The notes under the pieces: generated by a model | Databases searched by the model: none | The model's input: the letters and a program-made list of their open reading frames with translations, nothing else | Told to the model about the DNA's origin: nothing | Position numbers and translations under genes: made by a program | In this document: in pieces, positions 20,359 to 33,151 of the stretch | Layout of the letters: the number at the start of each line of letters is the position of its first letter | Numbering within the stretch: position 1 is the first letter of the stretch | Assembly (NCBI GenBank): GCA_008638375.1 | Contig: CM018037.1 | Coordinates: 37,715,576-37,779,575 of the forward strand | From: Nyssa sinensis | Taxonomy: Eukaryota > Streptophyta > Magnoliopsida > Cornales > Nyssaceae | Reading direction: 5' to 3' | DNA length: 64,000 bases

Positions 20359-22717
20359 TTAAGTCCCACATTCAGGTTGTCTCCTTTGATGAGCTGGCCT
20401 TCTACGTGGGCGTTCAAGTTGTTGCTCAACTTGTGTGACTTGAGAAGGACCACCAACTTCAAATCGACAACGTGTATGATGACTACGTGTACCTCGTGGT
20501 ATGGCATCAGGATGAAATCCTCAATCTCTATCTTCAACCATACCACCTACATTATCTCCATCGTCGTGAGCCACTGTCAACCCCTCAATGCCCGTGTCAT
20601 CACCCATCCCACCTATCTCAATTGCTTCTATGTGCATGGCATTTTGTGGAGGATAATCAATGGGAGAGATGCATTGTGGAACTGTATCGGGTGGCATGGA
20701 TCTATGTGCATGTGTAGTGTATGTAGACGGAGACGCAATTGATGATGGAGGGGGAAGCATTCGAGACTGAAGTGCCGTCACGACGACGACGTCTCTCATA
20801 TGCTATAATGCCACGACCTCGTCCTCGAGGCACTGGTACTGATTGTGATGGCATTGGGTCGCCTGATATGTGCTCGTCCATGATACGCTGATGCAGAATA
20901 ACTCAGTGTCTGAATATCAGCAAAGGCTTGGTGTGAGTCAACCCGATCGGCAGGACCCTCACCAGCTCTTAGATGTATTTGGCTGAGGGAACTTGACTGC
21001 AAGTAACATAAACAATTAATTATAAGTAAAAATATTAAAATATAAAAAGTAATATAATAAACATGAACATATCAATTAAATTCATACCAATATTTTAAAT
21101 ATGTCGGCTACGGGTTCAAATCCAACCGATGGCCTAGTACTGGGTGGGCCAATAAAGCGACGAGTAATTCGCCGATACCATACCATATATGGATCCATAT
21201 AGTCAAGCGAGTGATATAATGGGTCAGCATATGCAATACAATCCCGTCATTGTCTCCAAATATCGATGTGGGATCTATGCAACGCTTCACAATCAGACAC
21301 TGCTCGCCCTCGACGATCAGTGGCATGAAGGTCTCTACCGGTGTCTCGAGAGAGTGGTATGTCTTGGCAAAGTCCAAATTGGCGCATTACCCGATCTAGA
21401 AAATGCCACTCAACCACGTCAAAGCAAATTAGTGGTGACACCGTTCACCATATATCATTACCGACAAGGCAGTATGCAGGTAAAGATGTAACGACATCAT
21501 CAGTGTAGGGCTGCACACCATCTATATGCCAAGAAACAAAATTAAGGACAAGTAAAAATCAAAATAGATCAACTTAATTTATATAATTTATATTGTGAGA
21601 ATAACTTGATAGTCTCGCATTTGGTCCAACTAGTCCCGATAATGGTGAAGCATGTGGATCGGTGTCTCTCAAACACATAAGGTGGTTCTCCACTTATACC
21701 CTAATGGTAATGGCTCATCGCTATCCACATTCTCCCTGAGAACTTGTCTCTCAGGTCGGATGTGTATCAACCTTTCCCACGTCCATAACTTTTCAAATAG
21801 ATTACAAATATATTAATAAATATTTAATGTAAAAAAAATTTAAAAACAAACTAATATGTATTAATATACCTGTAATAAAATAAGTGGGCCACCTATTGCT
21901 GAGGCAGTAGGCTTTGTAGCCCGACACATCTCTCGATAAAGGCATGTAAGGACGACACTCCCTCAACTAAAGTTCCTTGCATCCTCTAACTCTCTAAGCA
22001 ATGGAAAATACATTAACTTCACCTTATTCCCTATTTATCGGCGAATAAGGATCTACCAATAAGCTACAAGATGTGAGCCCTAGCATGCCTATGAATGGTC
22101 TCATCATCTGCATCTTCTATTAACTCAGCAAAATGATTAAGAATCCATCTCATCTTTAGCCATGATCCATCAAGATCGGACTAAGATGGTACAATGCCCA
22201 ATAAGTCCAAGCACAGCTTCTGGCAGACATTAACAACGGAGCTAACATCATAACCTGTGACAGTGTCCCCATCTATTGGCAAGCCTAGTAGGATAGCCAC
22301 GTCTTGTAATGTAATGGTGCACTCGCCTACTGGTAAATGAAAGGTATGTGTTTCTACCCTCCACCTCTCAACCAATGCAGTAATTAGAGCCCAATCAAGT
22401 TGTATAAATCCAACTCGATAAATTCCGTAAAATCCTGTTCGACGTAGGTAATCCTGGATGCGGATGTCAAGTGGGGCAGCTCGTCGTAATAGGCTATCAC
22501 TCCTACGACAATGAAAATACCCTGGATCCTACAATTCAACATAATGAATAAATAAAAGTTAGTACTCCTAATCACTTTTGTTAATCAAAAATTAGTATGG
22601 TATGAATTTTCAAACCTGCCCCTCCCATATTTGACTAGATCTATGTGAAGATTGCATATAAAGTACATATTCATATGTCGGCCCGGGATCTACAAGCTCC
22701 CTATGAACGGTCTCCAT
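20359..22717 (-). pseudogene. Plant mobile domain (PMD, MAIN-like) gene, decayed
   Basis: Exon 1 (22717-22616) reads METVHRELVDPGPTYEYV to IWEGQ and a GT donor. Exon 2 starts at 22528 with DPGYFHCRRSDSLLRR, then GFIQLDWALITALVERWRVE, HTFHLPVGECTITLQDVAIL and GLPIDGDTVTGYD, the diagnostic PMD core. Later pieces show HARAHILQLIGRSLFADK, YREMCRATKPTASAIGG, LWTWERLIHIRPE (about 21.79 kb), YMVWYRRITRRFIGPPS (about 21.16-21.19 kb) and an Arg/Pro tail ending PECGT and TAA at 20361-20359. In-frame stops lie after IVPS (near 22181), in the frameshifted ADK region, in NFS-stop-GSV, and in two later places. MAIN/MAIL proteins act in gene and transposon silencing, and PMD genes are also carried by transposons. 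Next to a MULE transposase, this copy is most likely transposon-borne. Confidence 0.82.
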
Positions 22718-22734
22718 CTGTTATTAATAAATTA

Positions 22735-22850
22735 TCATATCATGCAGTAAGATATCATGTCAAACAGTGGGATATCATGTCATGTAGTGAGATATCATGT
22801 CAAACAGTGGGATTTCATGTCATGCAGTGAGATTTCATGTCATGCAAAGA
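22735..22850. repeat. Tandem repeats between divergent PMD and unknown gene
   Basis: About six imperfect copies of a ~20 bp word (GATATCATGTCATGCAGTG and GATATCATGTCAAACAGTG forms). They sit in the 213 bp between the start of the minus-strand PMD gene (22717) and the start of the plus-strand frame (22930), i.e. in a shared promoter region. Confidence 0.8.
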
Positions 22851-22929
22851 TATATAACTTGTGATGCACTGATTGTCTATAAATGAGATGTTAATTAAAT
22901 AGTTATTTCACATTGTTCAGTCTAAAAAA

Positions 22930-23518
22930 ATGCCAAGAAACAACTCAAGCAAGCGATACAATGAGTTAAATGAAGGAAGTCCGTCAGCAAGAAGGAGGTT
23001 GTTAATGGGATCTTACACAGATCCAAGAGGCAAAACTTGGTATGGAGTAAAACACGAGTTTGTGAACAAGCCAATTTATGCAAATGAACAATTTACACAT
23101 GTTGGTCATATAATGATCCACGCTTATGATTGACCACCAACTTTAGGTCACCTAACAAATGATGGATTGAGATGGCCAAAGTTGTTTGACAAACGATGTG
23201 AGCTTGAAGTCTATTGTCGGTGGCACGGAATACCAGTTCTAAAAGCACATTCAACTGATTTGTGTCAAAACGAGGCTTCTGATGATGACAATGTCATATC
23301 TAGGCTTGAACAGGTTTCATGCAATTCAATATGTGAAGAAGGAGCATTTCGATCCTATTGATGGTGAAATAGAGATCATTGAGGATCCATTGATGGTGTC
23401 TAACCCTGAAATCTCCGACTACAGTGACTTAAGCGATGATGAGTTTCAAAGATATCTGTCTGGTTCTCTTAAGATCAATAACACGTCATTTTGTTACCTT
23501 GCATATAGTCCTTGGTAG
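22930..23518 (+). pseudogene. Plus-strand small gene between PMD and MULE transposase, unknown
   Basis: Starts at ATG 22930 with MPRNNSSKRYNELNEGS and continues KTWYGVKHEFVNKPIYA to a TGA at 23131-23133. The same frame resumes with GLRWPKLFDKRCELEVYC and RWHGIPVLKAHSTDLC. A shift near 23330 leads to an acidic C-terminus (EISDYSDLSDDEFQRYLSG) ending at TAG 23516-23518. Without the stop and shift it would be about 195 residues. I do not recognise the family. It has a few Cys/His but no clear zinc finger. Its place between two transposon genes and its divergent orientation to PMD suggest a passenger or accessory gene of the same element. Confidence 0.5.
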
Positions 23519-23780
23519 TTACATCATTATCTGTTGTGGCTATGATTATGGTTGTATTTCAATTTCTAATAGAGCATTGGTTTGCCATTTATTTTTATTA
23601 ATATCAACTATTTTAGATTAAAAGAAGTAGAAAAGAGATGATGAAATGAAAAATGACATAATTCAAATGATAAGAAATTCTCATAACTAGTACAAAACAT
23701 ACATAATTTCTGCCATATCATTAAAAAAAAAAAGATAACAAAGATAAAAAATCTGCTCAACATCTACTTGAGTAGCTGAG

Positions 23781-26240
23781 TTAGTTTCCCTGTGGGTTGC
23801 TGATTTCTTGCTGGACAAGTTCTTTTATCATGTCCCCTAACCTTACAATAACCACATTGTTTTGGCCTAGACCTTCCCCCGTATCCATTTTATTTCGAAT
23901 GCGTGTCGATTGCGGACGACCCTTGATTCTTTTCAAAGTAGGATAGCGGCACAAATATGGACCAGTGGGCTCATCCCAATAATCTGGATGGTGAAGAGGA
24001 TGGAATTCAGATGCATATATAGCTACATTTTTTGACAACTTGTAACATTCATCTATGCAACTCCATCCATCAACAGAAGCTTGTGCAAACAACGCTAAGG
24101 TGTGAGAATATGAAATTTTGTAGATAACCCATTTCCCACATGAACATACACCATCACATGTTAATACCACATGTGAGTTACCCCTCTTCGTCATCACTTG
24201 CAGCCTTATCGGAGTTACTGTTGAACTCAATGATGCGATGTCCACCTAACTTAGATTGGTAACGCAAAATCTTTGTAATAACAAAAGGAGTATATGTGCA
24301 ACCATCGCATAAAGTTTGCTGCCCAAAAGCTCGCCTACCACAAAAGTATTTGACAAGACGATAAAAAATAAGTTGTACACACACAGATATTGGTAAATTT
24401 CGTGCACCATTCAACACACCATTAAAAACCTCAGAGATGTTGGTAGTCAAATGTCCATAGCGTTGATCACCATCATGTGCAATTGTCCATTGTGTTGTAG
24501 GTATGTTATTCAACTACTCCCATGCCTTTGGATTTATGGTTTTAATTTCCTGTATAATGGAATTGAATTTGCATATTTGATGTGCACTCCCAGCAACCCT
24601 AAACAAGCGACTTCAGATGGGCATCCTTGAATTTGCTATTGAAATTGCTACGCACGTGTCGTAAGCAAAACCTGTGATATGCGTTAGGCTCCAGCCATCC
24701 AGAATTGACATTATTGACTGCAGCAATTATACCCTTGTGTCGATCAGATATCAAACAAATCCCTTGCCTCATTCCCACAACATGCAGCCTTAGTAAACTA
24801 AGGAACCATAACTAACTTGTTGTAACTCTCATCTTCAACAATTGCAAATACGAGGGGAAAAAGTTGATTATTACCATCAATAGCCATTGCAATTAACAAC
24901 TTCCCCTTGTATTTCCTATACAAATGTGTGCCGTCAATACTGATAAAGGGCCGACAATGCACAAATCCCTGAATTGATGCACTAAGTGACCAAAAAATTC
25001 GACCAAATTGTACCACATCTCGGTTGTCAGTATTACAATGCAACCATTTCACAATTGTGCCTGGATTATATTTAACAAGGGCTCTCATAAATTTAGGCAA
25101 CAACCTATACGAGCTTTTCCAATCTCCAAATATCATAGAAATTGCTTTCTCCTTTGCAATGCAAGTTTTCCTGTAGGAGATATTGTAATTGTGTTTTTCT
25201 TGCATTTGCTCCACAATTGAATCTATCTTGATTGTAGGATCAATCCTCACTGCACCTTGTATCTCATTTGCAATTAACTTGGAATCTAATTGCACATGAT
25301 CCAAGTTCATCCGTGGGTGTAAACCAGTATGTGGGCCCTCATATTTGGTGATTTCAAATCTTCCTAGTCTTTTTTCTTTTAATAGCACGTAGCCTCCATT
25401 TGCGCCCACACTCTTCATGAAGTTTACACCTCACAACCCATATTTCTGTATTGCTTTCAAGCACCTCGTACTGATGGTGGGATCTTATTAAAAAAATTTT
25501 GACAGCATGTTGTACTTTTTCTTTATCGTTGAAAACAATGCCTTTAGCCAACTCATTGCGCAATGGATCCCAAATCTGAGTATAGGTGTGGAAGGGTTGA
25601 ACCACTACTACCAACATCATCTCCAAAATCCACATTTAAAAAAAATGGAGAATCAGCCTCATGCAAATGAATGCTATGCTCACCGGGTTCATTTATGTCA
25701 TCATTATCAGCCAATTGCACCACATTATTGTCTTCATCTGAATATGGCAGCACAATCATTTAAATTTATGTCATGGTTGCAAATGTCCTCACTCTCAACC
25801 TGAACAAGATGCTCAATAAGAAACGACACATGTTCTGTATGACATGTATCATTTATCAACACAGGACTGGTAGTTTAATGTGCCATGGGGATAGAGTTGG
25901 CAATTGGGCCATCATTATCTTGTGTGAGCAATCGAGTATAAGAACCAGATTCCATCTCTAGCAGTTGAGAGATCGCACAAGGATGATGCACATTTTCCTT
26001 CTCCACATACAAGTTGATGCCATATAAGGCCTGATTTTCTAAAACAATTTCAATCATTGTTTGCACAGTCTCATCATCAACTACTTCTAATGGTATGTAA
26101 TTGTTGTGGTTGATTGGAAATCGGCAGATCATCTTTAGGCAGAATTCTGTCATATCCACCTTCATGATAGCATACATCTTTGCCAAAAGTTCAGTATAAG
26201 TTGTTCCCCTCCTTAACATAATGCTTCGTCGAGCATTCAT
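23781..26240 (-). pseudogene. Mutator-like (MULE) transposase, decayed
   Basis: Minus-strand pieces in order. The N-terminal domain MNARRSIMLRRGTTYTELL (26240-25875) is followed by the plant MuDR region FNDKEKVQHAVKIFLIRS and HHQYEVLESNTEIWVVRC (25635-25354) and the linker FEITKYEGPHTGLHPR. The DDE core follows: ISIDGTHLYRKYKGKLLIA (first Asp), FAIVEDESYNK, a frameshift near 24815, then GICLISDRHKGIIAAV (second Asp), the C-x2-H block FCLRHVRSNF, a further shift near 24600, and NISEVFNGVLNGARNLP (Glu). At the end is a SWIM-like zinc finger, CSCGKWVIYKISYSHTLA, in which the usual third Cys is Tyr, and a basic tail ending NPQGN. Several shifts and a stop mean it is not functional. No terminal inverted repeats were found by eye. 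Confidence 0.85.
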
Positions 26241-28024
26241 TTCATACCATATACTACCTTATTCCCCATAACGAATATTTCCTCCCCAATAACATAGTAC
26301 ATGTATTGATGTTCCAGCCATTTCTAACCTTCAAAAAAGAAATACAAGGCATCAAAATTTAGAAATACGCTTTTCAAAGCGTCTTTTGAAAAGACGATAT
26401 TGGAGCATAATTTGAAATTCTGCTATTATATATCTTCGAGCATAATCTGAAATTTTGGAGCATGATTTGACAAGCCATCAAAATTCTAAGCCTTTGACTA
26501 ATATTTGATGATCCACCATAAAAAAAATGCATAATCTGAAATTCTGCTATTATATATGATTCCAAAATATGATTGACTATAATATGCATATATTTTTGCA
26601 AATTCGCTCATTTTTTACTTCCATATGAGAGATTGCATTTTACATATATAATCAAATCCGGACTATGATTATATTTCTCATACAGTCGATGCAAGTTTGA
26701 TTCCCTTCATTATTTTATAATAAAAAAGGCATATCAAGACTTAAAAATTAGGTGGCTATTATTGCCTATCATTTATTCCACATTTAAAAGTACATTTTAG
26801 TTTTATTTGTCACTGTTGATCTTGACATATACACATACCGATAAAAAAAAAAAAAAGATCTTGACATATACACATTCTATGGAAAATCAAATATGGTGAC
26901 CATTTTACCGTTGCTTGCCAGAATTATCTGAACCTGAATGCAACCTTGTCATTGAATAGTGGCGGTGTTATTGGACATTTTGTTATAGACTTCTTTAGGC
27001 TTGTAACTGATTGACACTATCTTTTCTATAAATGTTGTCTAGAAATCTGGAAAATGTACTTTATGTGAGAATGAAATTATGTTCATGTCACAATTAGATA
27101 AATCTATATTTTGTGCTTTGCTTGAGAAACTGACAATATGGTAGTTATAGGACCACTATGCTATATTGAACCTACTGAAGTCATGAACCTAATCAATGCT
27201 ATTCAAAACTAACTCCTCACAAGGGCTGAAAGCAGATAAGTGGAAATATGATGAAGTCTTGCTCCTGAGTGTAATAGTTATATTTCTTTCTTTTTTTGTG
27301 AGGTTTTTTGAAGTTTCTTTAACTTGAAAAACTGTGGTAGTATCTTTAAAAAATGTGACAAGGAAAAAGTTGAAAAAAACTTGGCAGACTCTCATTGTAT
27401 TAAGAATTGAGAGGCATCGGGAAAAAAAAAAAATCAACTTCTTTTTCCTTTGATCACATGCATGTTGGAAGAACCTTGAGTTTCTGTAATTTATTTCAAT
27501 TTCGGTACATGATAAAGAATCCAAGTTATGAGTTGGAGTTGTTTGTTAGCACTTTCTTTTTAATTGGTTTTCATGTTGTTGGTAGTCCATCTTCAGAGAA
27601 ATGAAAGAAGAGAGAGAGAAAGGGAAGGTACTACAACAGGAATTGGGGTTAGCAATAAAACGAGACCTATGAACATTTTCTTTTCCTTTTAGAAAATTAA
27701 ATATGCTTTCCTTGTGTCCATCTGTTTCTTCAAGGATGTGAACATTGGTCTCTTGCTGGTTTATCTCATTGACATAATCTCTTCTTTTCTGTAAATGTCA
27801 TTTTGAAGATCATAAGATGTAATTTATGTGAGAATGCTATTTTGTTTGGGTCATGATCACATAAACTTTACATTTTGTGCTTCATATGTACTTAAAAAGA
27901 AACTACTTAAAGAAAAATGAAAACAAAATACATCTACCAAAAGAGGAAAAAAAAAAAAAAACTTTTTGTGCTTGACATGATAAATCAAGAACACAATAGT
28001 TGAAAGACCACTATTCAGACCTAG
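26241..28024. other. Unassigned spacer with a diverged direct repeat
   Basis: No supported gene. Two stretches (about 26990-27165 and 27755-28015) share several words, such as TTTATGTGAGAATG, ACATTTTGTGCTT and AGGACCACTAT-like, in the same order, indicating an old direct duplication. A/T homopolymers are frequent. Confidence 0.4.
26818..26875. mobile_element. Minimal retroposon scar: 19-bp TSD around a 20-bp poly(A) insert
   Basis: The direct repeat GATCTTGACATATACACAT occurs at 26818-26836 and again at 26857-26875. Between them is only ACCGAT plus 14 A. Long direct repeats around a poly(A)-ended insert are the mark of LINE-type target-primed insertion. Confidence 0.75.
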
Positions 28025-28581
28025 TGTCACGACCCGAAATCCACCCTGTGCGGATTTGGCATCGCGACACTGATCCGACCCGATGGCCAAACCGGATTTT
28101 TCCTTTCCATTTTAACTTGACATTTATATGTAAGTTATTAACATATGATCAATAATTAAATACACAACGGAAGACTTAATAAAATTTTTATTTTACAGAC
28201 CCAAAATTTCAAATACAACTATCCCTAGGACGTGGAGTGATGGGAGAACATAGAATTAGTACTATACTTTACTACCAAAAATAATCCCTACAATACATCA
28301 AATCTGTAACAATCCTACGCCCGTTTAGGATTCTGATCCCTACATTCAACAGTAGCAGTCATTACTTGCAAAATGTTTGTGTAGTATCTGATGAGTTATG
28401 AAAACTCAGTAAGTATTCCTTTACTCTGTCAAGGACAGGTCAACATATGGGGGTTCACATAATAAGTCACATAATCAATCAAGATGATACAATGTCGATG
28501 ATAGTAAGTTACATCACATGATAATGGCAATGACAATAATTATCCAAATACATGCAATGATGTGTAGAATGATTTCCATGA

Positions 28582-28623
<42 letters not shown>

Positions 28624-30110
28624 GTAGAACTCAGCATACCCTTTTGCAAACAGGTCTTACCACCTGACTTGCTCATGTATACCCAGTCTACCGTAGGACT
28701 CAGCATACCCTTTTGCACCCAGATCTCTCTATCTGCCATGCTTATGTAAACCCAGCCTACACCCGTTAGTAGGATCCAAGCCATACCCTTTTGCAATCAG
28801 AAACTACCAGTCTGAATTGCTCATGTAGACCCGACCTACTTCTCATAATAATAGTGGTTTGTAGTTATTTACTGATGTATGAAATGATCATGCCTCTCTT
28901 CCAGAGTATAACGTATAACGATGAAATCTTCAAGCATCATATCTCAATTGTATAATAATCACATGCTCAGAACATAGCATGTGATTCAATAATCTTTACG
29001 AACTACAACAAGCATCAATGTAATTCAATAACATCTGATGGCATAACACAATACAACAATAACAAGCAACACATGCATAACACAATTAGGTCTTTGCCAC
29101 GTATAGAGATCGGATTTTACTTACCTTATAGTACAATCAAGCAAGTCCGCTATCCTCCTTTTTTCCCTTTGACGTTCCTAGTATTCAATAAACACAGTTT
29201 AATTTATTTTATACATAGTTCAAGCTATTCATCAAATTTTATGTCTCTATGTCATAAAGTTGTTCTTTTGGTAATTTAGACTCTACTATTGAGTCCGGAA
29301 TATCGAGTAAAATTAGTTTAGGCTTTTGCGGATCTCGGTTTGGCCTCTTGGATTGAAAAGGGCAAAATTATCATTTTGTACTTTTAAGTGTCTTTTATTC
29401 CCGGGAACCTCTTCTCATAATTCTGACATTACCATTGGGCTTGGAAAGGTTCGAGATAATAAAATTTGACTATTTATTTACCTCGTTTGGACTTCGTTTG
29501 ACTTATTTTTGGACTCGGGATAATTTCATAATTTTCCTTAAAATAATATTTAATTAATTTTCTGTTTGGGCCTTAGTGGCATTGTTTAGAACTTTTGGGG
29601 TTGGTTCATAATTTTCAAAAGTTCCGGTCTGAACCAGTGGGTTCACTGGCTTAAACCCTAAACCGGTCTACTAGGTCACTGAACCAACCGGTTCGGTTTA
29701 ACCAAATGACCCCCTCGTTTTTCCGTCATCCTCTCCGGTGGGATTTTCCAGCGCCGGCCAGCGGAGCAGTGAACTAACCGACCCTTTTTCCTTGTATTTT
29801 GACGTTCGTTTCTTATGATTTTCACACGAAAATACTTCTAATACTTCAATAATTAATTTAAACTAAATTTCAGCCCCAATATTTGCCGGTTCCAACACCC
29901 ACTTTCAGTTTTCCGGCGTTGCACCGGTGACTGAATTTTTGGCCATATCATGGCCATTTCTTAACCTGTTTAAGGCGATTCAAAGTGTTTTGAAATCCTG
30001 AGATAATTTTCTAATCATATCACAGCTTCAAATTGCGTTTGATTCAACTCATAAAAGCCTCGCCATTTTAACGGTGGAATGAGTGATGTGATTCTTGGGA
30101 AAGATAGACG
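28025..30110 (-). mobile_element. Truncated copy B of the 4 kb TG...CA family
   Basis: Starts TGTCACGACCCGAAATCC, the reverse complement of the right end of copies A and C, and continues in minus orientation. Shared with copy C (50.55-50.63 kb) is the block around GGTTCACTGGCTTAAACCC and CTGAACCAACCGGTTCGG. A (TA)n microsatellite lies at 28587-28621, followed by four imperfect units built on AGCATACCCTTTTGCA (28630-28800). The other end (TGTAACGCC-like) was not found; homology fades near 30.1 kb, so about half is present. Confidence 0.6.
28630..28830. repeat. Imperfect ~60-bp tandem units in copy B
   Basis: The word CATACCCTTTTGCA recurs near 28636, 28703 and 28782, each followed by a CAGGTCT or CAGATCT-like word and then GTATACCCAGTCTACC-like text. 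It is a short tandem array within the element. Confidence 0.6.
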
Positions 30111-33100
30111 TAGAGACAAAGTTCAACAAATATCTATACTACTTAGATAGACTGAAAATAGTAAGCTGAGATAGAGGAAGGTAAGTCTTGCCTGTAAGAA
30201 ACTCAAGAACCTCACCTAGAGGCTCATATAAGAAAGGAAATACCCTAAATGGGTCATCCTAATGTCTACGAATACCTAAGGTTTGAGCTACTAAGGTTGG
30301 GGATATTCCTATCCTAAGTTTGCCTATATAGGAAGTCTGAGTATGTGTACTTACATCATAAATGACAATACCTTTATAAAAGGCTCTAACAGACTCCTCT
30401 GGTGTCGTACTAGTCACCATCAAATACCAATTGAGACAATTTTGTGTCAACTAATTGACTAAATTAATTAATTGTCCAGTAGAGTTGTGCAAATAGCCTA
30501 GAATTTAATTTTTTTTAATTAATCTAACTTAGTTAGGCAAGAATCATTAAACTAAACGGTAAATCGATTGTTCTATTAGATATAAACTTTAATACCATAC
30601 TTCAAGCAATATGTGGCCAAATGCTTATTAATAGATATTAATCAATAATAATTCCAAACACAATAGAGAGAGATATAACACCGAGTCATACATGAGAAAT
30701 CCTCATAGAGAAGAAAACCTCTACTTGCAAGAAAATCTACTATGACTCCAACCTAATATAAAGATACACCAGACCTTGATTCAACTAGTCTTATTGCCCG
30801 TCAGTACTCTATCGGCGTTATCCAATGTTCGTAGTCCTTCAGTTATCATCTTCTTATAACCTATTGCGCCCTCACCAGTCACACCAACTATATCACCAAT
30901 TTGATCTCCACAGATTAACACTCCACATGTTGTGACAAAAAGTGAACCTAAGACTTGAATCTTAGATGCAAAAGACTCATAATAACCTTAGTGAAAAAGA
31001 GACTATATGAAATCTCAATTTGAATATATATTTAAACTCAAGGATTCATGAAGAGTAACTAAGTATTTAATAAAAAAAAGGAGATTGTCTCTAGGGTATT
31101 GAAAGCTAATTCTCTCTTTCTTATTCTCTCTCATATATTGTACTAATTTCGCACATAAGTATTTACAAACAACTAAATCCTAATAAAATTTGAAATAAAA
31201 AATAGTCATTTATTGTTGCTGAAATCCTTTACACTTTCGGATGAGAGTTGTTTCTCCATTTAGACAGGACTCCGTTCAACAAGAACAACTTTTCCATTCG
31301 GACGGGAATGTTACCAAAAATCATATTCCAATTTTGATAAATCTATTGCATGATTTTCAAGTAAAACTCAATTTAGGTAATAAAACAAGTTTAGAAGTTT
31401 CTAAAAAATATTTTACCAAAAATATATTAGCTTATAGTCAAAACTTACTTAGGGTTAAAATAATCACAGTAATATGAAATCAAAACTCTAGATAAATTAT
31501 TAGATAAACTAATGTAATTCCATTATATGTAGATGTAGTTCCATTCCGCTATCAAATGGTCTAACTTGGAAAAAGGTTTCGGTCAATGACCTTTATGAAT
31601 ACCATATGTAGATTGTAAGAAATATGGTCTTCAAGAATACCGCAAGAATTAGAAGGTGTTATAGGAATCGCACTGCAACAAAGATTGGCTTCTGTGTGTG
31701 TACAGAACATAATCCTGAATAAAATATTTTCCCCCACCAAGTTTTGTGAACAGTGTGCAACTAGGAACTCCATAAATCTATACTCAAGATACAATGAAGC
31801 CCACTGAAGTATAATATATCTACCTAATGCACCTACGAAGATAGAGCCCAAATACCAAATGGAGAATGAATAAGCTAAGAATCTGCAATTATATTTCTAT
31901 ATTCTAATAGAATTGCAGGAAGTTTGTTTGAAAACAAAAGGTCAAAAGGAGAAGAGTTGTTGAACTTGTAGGAAGACAATTTTGTCCTGGAACAATCTTA
32001 GAGACGTGTATATTAGCGTTGTTCCATCCTTGAGTATATATACTTGTTTGGTGACTCTTTGCAGACATTTAGTATCATTTTTGTCCCTTTTTTCTTGAAA
32101 AGATGTGACGATTAGTGAAATAGAGTTTGAATTCAAAAATGAAAATTCACCATTTGAGTGTCGAGTGGCACCTCACCAATGCATGCTGACACTCAGGAGT
32201 TCAGAACCCCCCTTTTTGTGTGCCTCCTTGCACGCGACACTTGTTGAATGCCTCCTAGCACTCAATGGTCAAATACCCCTTCTTTGAGTGCCCATGGGCA
32301 ACCTAGAGTGCATTAACCAAAGCTTTTTCTTTGTTTCAATTTTTAACACAAAGTTAAGCTTCCCAAACTTCTTTTTAACTTTCATTTTCAAAATAGTTCA
32401 ACATTCCTGAATGCATATATGCATCACTGGATGTATATGCATGTATGCATATATATGTTTTGTACTTCTTAAAATTCTAATTGCATTCTTGTGGAATAAA
32501 ACTCATTCTTTAGGTTGTGGGAAAAATGACTATTCTCATAAAATGTAGAAATAACCATCTTATATAAATGTGCAATAATTAAACGAGTGTGAAAATGATC
32601 ATTTTATTATTGGCTGAAACCAATGATTGTGGACCATACAATAATTTCTTCACATTTGAAAGCCAAGACTCTACTATAAATGCACATGTAACCTGTCATC
32701 AAGCCATTGGAACTATGGGGCTGGGATCATTGAATAATCTTTCCTGCTATAGCCCAGGGAAACTGAAACATTCCATATTCTATTCATATAGCCTTCGAAG
32801 GAAAAAAATGCATTATCTAGAATGAAGTCATATGAAAACAGAAAATATTTACTAATAAAGAATGTGGAAGTGCTTAATAGAACTGGCACAACTAAAATTT
32901 GAATAATAATAAAAAAATAATAGATAAGAAGTTAATTTGAAGAGAGAACGCAATTTACATCCAGTGATGCTTTTCTTAAATATATAATACATAATTTTTG
33001 GTTTTTTTTCATTTGCTCCATCTTAGAAGCTCTTAATCAGTGTGTTTAACTCTTCTCTCAGAAGTTTGGGGGGACAGGTTTCCTGATTGAAAAAATAAAT

Positions 33101-33151
33101 TGGAGATATAACTTTCCTTTCTTTATATACGGGGAATATATACATATCAAA
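30111..33151. other. Unassigned region downstream of SIGA
   Basis: I see no gene I can support. A minus-strand stretch at about 30450-30150 (EESVRAFYKGIVIYDVS, then LRIGISPTLVAQTLGI) weakly resembles the putative plant transposon protein seen in retroelements, but with stops. A cluster of GAGTGCC-type words lies at 32155-32310. The right end is the 3' flank of SIGA. Confidence 0.35.

Noticed and set aside
28587..28621. (TA)n run as a CRISPR-like or regulatory repeat
   Set aside because: A plain dinucleotide microsatellite; no spacers. CRISPR arrays are not expected in a plant nuclear genome.
30259..30450. Minus-strand frame resembling a putative plant transposon protein
   Set aside because: Similarity is weak, the frame is short and followed by stops; mentioned only as part of an unassigned region.
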